64,000 nt of DNA from Symsagittifera roscoffensis (lineage: Eukaryota; Xenacoelomorpha; Acoela; Convolutidae). The DNA lies in assembly GCF_963678635.1 (NCBI RefSeq), contig NC_087066.1, positions 456,201-520,200 of the forward strand, written 5' to 3'. This document shows, one piece after another, positions 31,897 to 40,400 of this stretch. Position numbers and translations under genes: made by a program. How positions within the stretch are numbered: the stretch's first letter is position 1; every line of letters starts with the position of its first letter. The notes below the pieces were generated by a model that was not told the origin of the DNA, did no database searches, and was given only the letters and a program-made list of their open reading frames with translations.

Positions 31897-32676
31897 CTAC
31901 AAAGTTGCGTGTTTCGTTAGTGTCATGGGGGTGTTTAAGGTGTATTGTGGGAATGAGGGTAAAGTGATGGCTAAAAATTCTTTTGTGTTAGTATGCTTGG
32001 GGTGGTTGATGTATTCACGGGCTGTTCCTGGTTTTGCTGGGAAAGGATGGTTGGGGAACTTTCTTTTAAAAGTGCGATAAGCTCTATTAGTTTTGAGTGA
32101 AGATTCAGTTGATGTGGATGATGGTGCTATGGATTCTGTATAATTTGAAGAGGGTGTAGGGGTAGGGGGGTTGGATGAATTTATAGTGGAGGATATTTGG
32201 TTTATGGTTGGGGTATTAAGGTGGTAGGGTTGTTGTTGGAGGGTAATAAAATTATCTAGCTCTGGGGAGATTCGGGGGGTGTCTGGTGAATGAGATGATT
32301 GGTCAGAATGGTATGAGGAGTAGGTTGGGGTAACTTGGGAAGCATAAGAGGGTGTGGGGGTGATTTGGTCAGGGTTATTGGATAATATGGGTTGAAAAGG
32401 GGGTTGAGAAAAATTAGAAGAGTTATGAAAATCATTGGATGGGGATGGTTCTGAGTCGGCAAATTCATCGGGGGTTTCAATATTCGGGTTATTGAGTTGT
32501 GAGATGGAATATAAAACTGAGATGTGTGAATTAGTGTCGGAATTCATGCCTGATGTTACATTACTAGATGGAAAATCGGGTGGCGGAAAAGCAAAAAGTG
32601 GTATTATTGGGATTGGAGAGGTAAGATTGGTTGGGTGGGAATTTGATCGGTGTAGTGATCCAAGTTGGCGGCTCAT
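31897..32676 (-). CDS. Ser/Thr/Pro-rich accessory protein (259 aa)
   Basis: ATG-started frame whose ATG overlaps the envelope stop as ATGA (32673-32676). The protein is dominated by Ser, Thr, Pro, Asn and Gln (words such as SSTINSSNPPTPTPSSNYTE and PTPSYASQVTPTYSSYHSD), so it is predicted to be largely disordered, with a short basic motif AYRTFKRKFPNHPF near residue 205. It could be a matrix-like, transcription-activation or phosphoprotein-like factor, but none is demonstrated. Tight coupling to the envelope stop suggests translation by termination-reinitiation. Confidence 0.6.
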   Translation of the reverse strand: MSRQLGSLHRSNSHPTNLTSPIPIIPLFAFPPPDFPSSNVTSGMNSDTNSHISVLYSISQLNNPNIETPDEFADSEPSPSNDFHNSSNFSQPPFQPILSNNPDQITPTPSYASQVTPTYSSYHSDQSSHSPDTPRISPELDNFITLQQQPYHLNTPTINQISSTINSSNPPTPTPSSNYTESIAPSSTSTESSLKTNRAYRTFKRKFPNHPFPAKPGTAREYINHPKHTNTKEFLAITLPSFPQYTLNTPMTLTKHATL

Positions 32677-34841
32677 CGTGGGCTAAAAAAATGATTATTT
32701 TGAGACTGAAAAGCGGTGGTATGGGGTTGTTCAATAATTTGTTCATAAGTATTATCATCTTGTGACTGGTGTGTCATTATATGTTGAATGGGACTTTGTG
32801 ATGTGGTGAGTCGAAAATTTGGATTATGTGTGATGGCTAAATTTCGAAAATTTCGTGGGACTAGGGATAGTGGATGATTATTTGGTAGGGGTGGTAATTG
32901 TGGTGCCGTCGGCGTTATGTCTACATTGTTATGTTCTTCGTCGTATGTATTTTGTCGTGTTGTTATTTTTGTGTTATATTCTTTTATTTGTGCGTCTAAA
33001 AGAATTTTGTTTATAGATGTAGAAAAGATTCCAAAAAATCCTGCAAATAGTATGCGTGCTACACTTGCTTGTCTATTGACTTGTGTGTGTATAGCACATG
33101 TGTTATAGATTCCTTTTAAAAGTGAGAAAAGAAATCCAATAAAGTTAAACATTGCGTATAAAATAGTCAATTTTTCTAAGATGTAGTAGGGCCATCCTAG
33201 AAAATCGAGGATCTCATTTTTGAGTGTAACAAAGCTAAAGATGTTAATTGGTGATATATCTTGGGGACGGTATTTTTCACCGTTTAGATATATATAATCT
33301 TTAATGTCTTTAAAATATCCGCTATAGTCTTGCGTGTAGATATCGGCAAATCCTGCTGTTTCGGCAAGTTTGCGTAAATTTTGGTCTATTGATTGTCTTT
33401 GTATAGTGTCCATTTGTGTTAATAGTTCTTGGAATTGTTGTGTTCTAATGTGATGTTGAATATCTGATTTCGAATAGATTCCTATTGATTGTAAGTCTAT
33501 ATTTGGGTTTCGAGCAATAGCGCGAATGCTTTCCGGTGAAAATTTTTTGAGTGATTGCATTAATGTGGGATATGGAGTGAGAAGATAATATTTATTTTCA
33601 TCAGGGTTTAGTTGTACTACATTGTGGCTGTTTTCTGATCCACATGGGACTGCGGTATCCCAGAAATAGGTTCTTCGTGAAAGTGTATCCACGAAATGTA
33701 CTTTATTCTTATAAAAGATAGGGATTCTTTTATAACATCTTTTATCTTCAAAAACGTATAGTGGTGATACTTTTTTAGTACAAGTATAAAACCATAAGAT
33801 GTTTCCTTCGTAGTCTAAAAAATTTGATCTATTTCCAGATAATAAGTATCCTGCGTAGGGTATTTTTAATACTGCTAGTGCAAGTGATTGTAATATTTGT
33901 GTTCGTTCTAATTCGCATAGTTGGTGTAGTGTTTCTAATTCGGAGAGTGACATTTCTTGAAAAATTCGGCTAATTGTATAATCTAGTTTCATATCTAAAT
34001 GAATATCATAGTGGATATTACCGAAATATGTAGTATTCATTAGTGATAATTCTTGTAAGCGTGTGCTTCTGGTGTCGTGGGGTTTTAGATGTCCACCAGG
34101 TTGTCCGTTGCTTTTTTCAAAATTAACTGGTATATACGATGTTCCTTCGTTTAGAGGATGACCTGTGGCATATGGGTCGATTTTTATTTTTCCAGTGGTC
34201 ATGTCGAATCCTTTTTCGTATTCAACTAATATTTCAGAGTATTGTGTTCTGTGAAGTGGATTCCTGTATTTACATGCAAGTTCTGTTTCTTGATATATTT
34301 GAAAACGTGTCAATTTATTTTCTATATTGTCTACGTTTCTAAAATCAGAACTTAGTTTTCGTGATGGATGGACTTGTTCATATGGAATTGATTGTATAAA
34401 ATATTTTTCGTGAAATTTTATCATACGAGCGTGTATTTTTGCTACTTGAAATGTTGTACATGTATCTTCGGGGAACCAAACAATTGTTGCTTGTGTTCTC
34501 GTTGTAGGGTCGCAATAACCTTGATCATTTTTACAAGGTAATCGGATTCCTTGATAGATCATTGTGTTATCTGATAAATCTCGTGTTAGTTGTATTTTTT
34601 CGAGTTGTATTTTCCAATCGAAAAACATTATTTCTTGGTATCCTTTATTTTTTGTGTCTGCTTTGCAGTTTGATGGGTCATTTATACCAATGTGTGGTAT
34701 CCAATGTTTATCGTGTAGGTCATAGGTTAATCGTCCGTGTGCGCCATTATACGGGTATTTTTTGTCTAATCTTATATGTCCTTGGTGTCTTTCAAGTTGT
34801 GATTGATGTACAGAGTCTGAAAAAACTTTCTGAAAAACTAA
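32673..34841 (-). CDS. env: Envelope glycoprotein, main part (chuvirus-like)
   Basis: The frame is open from just after a TAG at 34842-34844 to the stop at 32673; the first ATG inside it is at 34628. It encodes the bulk of a class III-like fusion glycoprotein. Landmarks include the cysteine-containing word RLPCKNDQGYCDPTTRTQAT, then TIVWFPEDTC, a conserved core around LHQLCELERTQILQSLALAV with a following YLLSGN, then KRCYKRIPIFYK and a C-terminal transmembrane segment (LTILYAMFNFIGFLFSLLKG) with an Arg-containing hydrophobic tail. This pattern matches glycoproteins of chuviruses (Jingchuvirales), known to be captured by BEL/Pao and other retroelements. It would mediate cell binding and fusion at the particle surface. 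The signal peptide and N-terminus are in the preceding ORF, one frame away, so a +1 shift in a T-run separates the two parts. Confidence 0.7.
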   Translation of the reverse strand, partial: LVFQKVFSDSVHQSQLERHQGHIRLDKKYPYNGAHGRLTYDLHDKHWIPHIGINDPSNCKADTKNKGYQEIMFFDWKIQLEKIQLTRDLSDNTMIYQGIRLPCKNDQGYCDPTTRTQATIVWFPEDTCTTFQVAKIHARMIKFHEKYFIQSIPYEQVHPSRKLSSDFRNVDNIENKLTRFQIYQETELACKYRNPLHRTQYSEILVEYEKGFDMTTGKIKIDPYATGHPLNEGTSYIPVNFEKSNGQPGGHLKPHDTRSTRLQELSLMNTTYFGNIHYDIHLDMKLDYTISRIFQEMSLSELETLHQLCELERTQILQSLALAVLKIPYAGYLLSGNRSNFLDYEGNILWFYTCTKKVSPLYVFEDKRCYKRIPIFYKNKVHFVDTLSRRTYFWDTAVPCGSENSHNVVQLNPDENKYYLLTPYPTLMQSLKKFSPESIRAIARNPNIDLQSIGIYSKSDIQHHIRTQQFQELLTQMDTIQRQSIDQNLRKLAETAGFADIYTQDYSGYFKDIKDYIYLNGEKYRPQDISPINIFSFVTLKNEILDFLGWPYYILEKLTILYAMFNFIGFLFSLLKGIYNTCAIHTQVNRQASVARILFAGFFGIFSTSINKILLDAQIKEYNTKITTRQNTYDEEHNNVDITPTAPQLPPLPNNHPLSLVPRNFRNLAITHNPNFRLTTSQSPIQHIMTHQSQDDNTYEQIIEQPHTTAFQSQNNHFFSPR

Positions 34842-35295
34842 CTAACTTTCTTTGGGAGTGTTTATTTTTTGTGATGTTCAGTCTAAGTAATTCATTTTTA
34901 CAATCGTCGGGATTGAGATGTAAAAGACGTTCTATATTACTCTGATAGAATGATTCATGGTCGAGTCGGTTTTTGTTTCCGTTCGAGACTTGTGAACAAT
35001 GTACTTTCTTTTCGGAAAATGTTGCTGTGAATTTATAACCTGTAACTGTTGTTGCTCGGGCTTTTGAATAGAGTGTTGCTATTACATCTGTGGTTTCTAT
35101 AGCTTGTGGTTCTGTTTCACATTGTGATACTTGATTTATTGCATATTTATGTAGTGTTTTTTGTTCATTTTCTTCACAATCGTAATGTGTTACTAATAAA
35201 TCTTGTGGTCCTGTACGAGGAGAAGGGTTTATGTTTTGATTTGAGATTATTAGAAAAAGGAGTTGGAGAAAAATGAATAATTTTAGAATATACAT
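34792..35295 (-). CDS. env: Envelope glycoprotein, N-terminal part with signal peptide
   Basis: ATG-started frame of 167 codons. Residues 1-19 (MYILKLFIFLQLLFLIISN) form a strong signal peptide. The mature start has Cys residues in HYDCEENEQK and QVSQCETEPQ, and KVHCSQVSNGN further on, consistent with the ectodomain N-terminus of the chuvirus-type glycoprotein that follows. The last roughly 16 codons overlap the next env frame (34792-34841). Two T-runs (five and six T on the minus strand, about 34821-34838) lie in the overlap, which is where a one-base insertion or a programmed shift would have to act. Its ATG overlaps the end of the start-less ORF by 13 bases. Confidence 0.68.
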   Translation of the reverse strand: MYILKLFIFLQLLFLIISNQNINPSPRTGPQDLLVTHYDCEENEQKTLHKYAINQVSQCETEPQAIETTDVIATLYSKARATTVTGYKFTATFSEKKVHCSQVSNGNKNRLDHESFYQSNIERLLHLNPDDCKNELLRLNITKNKHSQRKLVSFSESFFRLCTSITT

Positions 35296-36419
35296 GTGTA
35301 TGATAATCCTGAGTATGGATTGTAAAATGTAATGTAGCCAATTGTGTTTTTGGTATATCTGTCGTATTTATATATTACTTCAGTAGTTATAAACGGTGGT
35401 GGTAGTGATTGAGCTGTTATGTTAGGTGGATTTAATGGGTAGGGATGTTGGGTAATATTATTTAGCTTAACTGTGATTTCAAACTTTAATTGTAAACTGT
35501 TTTGTTGAAGTATTTGAATATTGTGATCACGGATATCGTTGTGAATGTCTTGGCGATATTGTAATCTATTAAGTGCCCAGTTATGAAGGCGGTTACTTTC
35601 TTGATGTTGTCCAAATAATGGTGGAGGTGCTGTAAACGTATTCCAATCTAGTCTTAAAGGAATATTTGTTGATGATTGTTCTCGATATCTGGCGTCGAGA
35701 TTATTTGGAAAATTTAAGTTAAAAGGTGGTGGTGAAATCTGGCTTATTGATGGTGTTGATGGTAGTGATAATGTTTCTGGTAGTGATGAGGATGTTGTTG
35801 TATCCGTAGAAATGTCTATTGGGTCATTGACTAAATTTGGTTCACCTTGTGTAAATGAATGTGTTGTCCAATATGGTAGTCGTGATGCTTGGTTTGGGTG
35901 GTTAAAGGGATTTTCACGTATTTGTTCAGATGTTGGTGTTGAACCTAAGTAATCTGATGGTAGGCTTGAGGTGCTACGTTGTGAAAGAAGCGTAGGGGTT
36001 TCTGGTAATATACCAATGGGGTTTTCTGGAGTGGTTTGTGATGGGGATTGAGGTATATCAAAATGAACTCGGGGAGTTTGAAAATTTCTGTTTCGTCGAG
36101 GATGTATAATTTGTCTATTTATTTCGACTGTATTTTGGTTTTGACTAGGATTTCTTATTCTACTTAGTTCTGGTGGTAGTGTTGGGTATAGGTTATATGT
36201 TGGTTCGCTTAAAGGTGCTTGTCGTTGAACTGGTTCTAGTGGTTCTGATAAACGAGCGTGTCGTTCTTCAAAAGTGTATGGATTGTCTTGAAAAGAAATT
36301 CGTGTTGATGTTTGAGGATTTTGAGTAATTGAAGGTGGTGTTTGGTTATCTTGGGATGATGTCGGTGAAGACTGACTTTGTGACTGTTGGGTAGCAATTT
36401 TTGATGGATTTTTGAATTG
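35283..36419 (-). CDS. 378-codon open frame with no start codon
   Basis: I checked the triplets across this interval: the frame is open for 378 codons between a TAA at 36420-36422 and the TAA at 35283-35285, and contains no ATG, CTG or TTG codon. The product is rich in Pro, Ser, Thr, Gln and Asn (words QSSPTSSQDNQTPPSITQNP, SLPETLSLPSTPSISQISPP) with a more structured C-terminus (RLHNWALNRLQYRQDIHNDI, then QSLPPPPFITTEVIYKYDRY). It overlaps the env ATG by 13 bases. It must be expressed through splicing, frameshift from another ORF or another unusual start. Composition resembles the Gln/Asn-rich gag N-terminus and the 259-aa ORF. Confidence 0.6.
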   Translation of the reverse strand, partial: QFKNPSKIATQQSQSQSSPTSSQDNQTPPSITQNPQTSTRISFQDNPYTFEERHARLSEPLEPVQRQAPLSEPTYNLYPTLPPELSRIRNPSQNQNTVEINRQIIHPRRNRNFQTPRVHFDIPQSPSQTTPENPIGILPETPTLLSQRSTSSLPSDYLGSTPTSEQIRENPFNHPNQASRLPYWTTHSFTQGEPNLVNDPIDISTDTTTSSSLPETLSLPSTPSISQISPPPFNLNFPNNLDARYREQSSTNIPLRLDWNTFTAPPPLFGQHQESNRLHNWALNRLQYRQDIHNDIRDHNIQILQQNSLQLKFEITVKLNNITQHPYPLNPPNITAQSLPPPFITTEVIYKYDRYTKNTIGYITFYNPYSGLSYTCIF

Positions 36420-36424
36420 TTACT

Positions 36425-36613
36425 TTAGTGAGAATTTTTGTGTTTGTTATAATATTCTTCCAAAAAAAGAATTAGAAGGATTGTTGCTAGGGCAAATGTG
36501 AGGATTGCTTTCTTTATACATTTACATATGGTCAAAATGAGAGATGATAAGAATGCTATGAAAATTACAAACAATAAAAAAATATCAGTTCTACTGAAAA
36601 TTTTTCGTATCAT
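36425..36613 (-). CDS. Small hydrophobic protein (62 aa), two membrane segments
   Basis: ATG-started; the ATG overlaps the stop of the upstream 76-aa ORF as ATGA (36610-36613). Two hydrophobic helices are visible, about residues 9-30 (IFLLFVIFIAFLSSLILTI) and 37-52 (ILTFALATILLILFL), joined by a basic turn with KCIKK. Size and topology resemble viroporins or small viral membrane proteins, but no sequence family is recognised. Confidence 0.55.
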   Translation of the reverse strand: MIRKIFSRTDIFLLFVIFIAFLSSLILTICKCIKKAILTFALATILLILFLEEYYNKHKNSH

Positions 36614-36840
36614 TTAGACAAGTTATATGAATCGTACCTGTGGATATAATCAAGGGTTTTGGAAAGTTGGAGGAATAGTTCGAGTAGAGTGTAGAAAATT
36701 AAAAAAATGTTACAAAAAATGATTAGGATTATTAGAAAAGATTCAAGTATATCAAAAAGAAATATTATAAAGGTTTCAAGTATTGTAAAAAAATGTTTAA
36801 GATTTATGATTATTTGAGTAACTGATTGAAAGAAGAGCAT
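36610..36840 (-). CDS. Small hydrophobic protein (76 aa)
   Basis: ATG-started frame with a long hydrophobic central stretch, about residues 25-58 (FIIFLFDILESFLIILIIFC then NIFLIFYTLLELFL), and a polar C-terminus ending SYNLSK. It is probably a membrane protein with one or two helices. It is followed by the 62-aa ORF through an ATGA overlap, which suggests coupled expression of the pair from one RNA. Confidence 0.5.
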   Translation of the reverse strand: MLFFQSVTQIIINLKHFFTILETFIIFLFDILESFLIILIIFCNIFLIFYTLLELFLQLSKTLDYIHRYDSYNLSK

Positions 36841-37438
36841 TTAAGAAATGATCTCTTGGTCGAATATTTTTTGCTGTTTGAGGCGATTTTCGAGTGTGGT
36901 CGGATTATTTATTAGTTTTTTGACAAGTGGGTTGAGTTTTGTAAAAAATTGTTGGGGGCAATTTTCATGGTGACTGGGAGGTCGTCTTTTTCTTTATTTT
37001 TGTTTGTCAAATGATCCGGGGTATGGTGAGATTTTTATACTTTAGGCTAATTAAAATGTTCATTTTGTTACTTTAGGCTAAGTTAACAAATTCGCTTTGG
37101 GGGTATTCGTGGTTTGAGTTGGGGAAATATTGTTGATCTTTGGGTTATTAGATAAGGGAGGGGTACGGTATTATGGTGATATTTATTTTAGTTGTCAAAA
37201 TGGAGTGGTTTGCTTATTTTTGACCTGGAGGTCGTAAAGTTATAGTTATAGATGTGCCTGGAGTTCTATATGATTCGTCTAATTGGTCTTAGTTAGAGTT
37301 AGAGAAAGTGACGGATTGGATGAATCCTATTGGTCTATTTTGAACTAGAAATATTGTGTACTTGTCAGCATGTTATTTTGAAAAATATAAATGAAAAATG
37401 TTTCAAAGGTTTCAAGATAGTGAAGTATAATGTTAAAA
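36841..37438 (-). other. Intergenic stretch between Pol and the accessory ORFs
   Basis: About 600 bases with no ORF on the minus strand. The weak repeat GGGAGGTCGT / GGAGGTCGTA occurs near 36977 and 37225. This is a plausible place for splice acceptors or an internal initiation signal for the downstream ORFs, but none is convincing by eye. Confidence 0.35.
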
Positions 37439-40400
37439 TTACTTTTGAAATTCTACTTTCTTTAAAATTTTAGATTGGGGGATGAATACTTTATAGTTTT
37501 TACGTGGTTGATTTCGGAGTCTTGTTGTTTTTCTATTTTCTGATTTGTCGATTTGTTCTTGGGGTATTATTTGTTCGGTCATTTTTCTATTTTTTCTTTG
37601 TTTTGGGGATTCTTTATGGTTTTGTGTATTGTTTTTGGTGGCGGTTGGTTTTGTGTTTTGATTTTCGGTGGGGTTATCATTTTGTTCTGTGTTTTTCAGA
37701 TGTGGTTCATTTTGAATGATTTTTAATCCTGTGAAAGAATATAATTGAGTTAATTCGCGGAGTGCGTATTCTTTTGGGTAATAAGGTAATAGGTTGTTTC
37801 GATGTTGAACGATTTCTTTTTTGTTTGAGTCGGTAATTTTATATGTTACATCAGTGGGTTTTGCAATTATTTGGTATGGTCCTTTTCGAAGGGGTTGTAA
37901 TTTTTTAGAAATTCCTTTTTGAGTATTAAAATTAGGTATTAAAACAAATGTTCCAATTTTTAAATCGGAGGCTGGTGTAAAACGTGAATTGATTTGTTCA
38001 TTAATGTTTTGTCTTTGTAATAACTTTTTTGTTATTTTTTGATAAATTTCATTGTGTTTTTTATCTCTATTTAGAATCCATTCGGTGTGTGTACCGGAGG
38101 CTAGTTTAAGAATTTGTGGGTGATGAAAATGATCTTCATCGTGTGTATGTAAAGGTAGGTTATAACAAATTGAATCTTTATTTGGTTGACAATAACCTTG
38201 TGCGTTTTTATGAGAATTTGCTGTAAACATTATTGGTTTGCGTGGCTTTTGGTTAAAAACCATTTCGTATGGTGACATTCCTAAAGTTGTCGTAATTTGT
38301 GAATTATATGCTAAGGGAAATAATTTTACATCTGCTGACCATTCGGTATATTTTGTATCATTTCCGTTGATGATACATCTAAGATATTCTTGTAATGAAC
38401 GGTTCATACCTTCGACTAAGCCGTTTGTCCAAGGTGCATGAGATGTACGTGGTTTGTGTTTAATGTTATATAAATGACATAGTGTGATAATTTCATTATT
38501 TATGAATTCTGTACCGTTGTCTGTGACTAAATTTTCTGGTAGTCCGAATTTTGCTATCCAGTGTTCATAGAGTGTTGTGTAAGCGTAATAAGCGTTACAA
38601 TGTGGTACTGGGTTAAGTGCTACATAATGTGTAAATGCGTCAACAATTACCATAATGTAGGAGTTTCCTTCGGATGAGGGTGAAATTGGTCCTTTGGTAT
38701 CAAATGATATACGATGGTTAAAGTACAAGCTTTGTCCTTTAAAATCTTGTTTTTGTGCTATTTGTTTTTGATTTGGGTAAGGTTTGTTTAGTTGACATAC
38801 TATACAGTCATTACATAGTACTTTTATCCAAATTGGTGCATTTGGGAAGTAAAAATTTTGTATAAAATTTGAATATGTTTTTTCTGATCCAGAGTGTCCT
38901 TTAATATTTTGTGTATGTGAAATATTAAAAGCTATAAGAATCATACTTAAAGGGAGACATGGAACTGTAGATTCATTCAGGTTATACTCTAAAAGGTCTG
39001 TATTTTCGTTAATTGTTGTGTTGTTAAATTTGCGAAAATATCGGAGGAGTGTTTTGTTTCCTAGAATGGTTGAATCTGCCTTGACAGGTTTAGTTTTATA
39101 TTTGTGCCATGATTTCAGTTGTCGAATTACTGGGTCAAGGTTTTGATATTGTTTCAGTGATGAAATTGTAATCGTTTCTGTTGGAGGGAGAAAAATGTTT
39201 TCAATTTTGAATTTAGATAAGGGTATTGTATCAAGTGGGTCGTGAAGGTCAAAAACTTGATTTATTGTGTACTTTGAATCATTTGTTTGTGGTCCTGATA
39301 AATTTATTTTATCAGTTAAATCTTCTTTTTCAATTAGTGGAAAATGGTCTTTTTTAGGCAGGTGTTGTTTTGTTCGTTTTTGTTGGGTGTTATTTTTTAT
39401 CCATTGAGAATATGGGATTGGTTTGAAAGTTGATGTTCCGAGTAAATCAACTTCATAATGATTATTTTGACAATCTAAATAAAGTGGGAAATGTTGTAAA
39501 TTATTTATTTGTGATTGTTCAATATCAGTTTTTACTGCATATTTGCATTCCAATCGGGGTGATGTTTCGTTTTCTGCAAGGTAGAATTTTATGTTTTTGG
39601 GTATTTCAACTGTCGTTTTTCGTGTAAGTAATTCAGGTGGTGTATTTCGACTTAAGGTGTCTGGTAATGCAAGATTTTTTCCTGCAGTCCAAACTATATG
39701 TAAGTTTGGAAATTTCATTAGAATTAGTTGAAATCTGTAAACTCGGTGGTTTGGGTTAGATTTTTGTGTAAAAAGAAAGATGATTGGTTTATGGTCTGTG
39801 AATAGAACTGTTGGATGTTTTGATCCAAGTATCAGAAATTCATATTCTGTCAGTGTATATATTATGGCTGTACATTCTCTCATTAGAGTTGAGAGTCGTA
39901 GCTCTGCTTGAGTGAATAATCGAGAATTTGCTGATATGAGGTTCATTTTATTTGTACCATTATGTGATTGTAATAGTGCTGCACCGATGCCAAAGTTCGA
40001 AGCATCGCACATTGCATAAAATGGTTGATTTGAATCTGGAATTGTGTTTGAAATTTGTTCAGTTAAAAGTTTCTTTATTTCTTCAAATCGTGTTTGATGT
40101 TCGGTGTTCCATTCAAAATTATTTTGTTGTCTAAGGATGTTATAAAATGGTCGTAGATATAATTGCATTTTATAGACATATTTACTTAAAAAGTTTAACA
40201 TTCCAAGAAATTCTTGGATTTTCTTTTTATTTGTTGGTGGTTGAAGTTTTTGAATAGCGTCAATGCGTGATTTTAATGGAGTGATTGTTTTTCTTTCTAT
40301 ATTATGTCCTAAGAATTTAACTCTTGTCAAAAAGAAGTGTGATTTATCGGGGGCGGCCTTCAGATTTTCGTTCTGAAGTATTTGGTGATATTTTTCTAAA

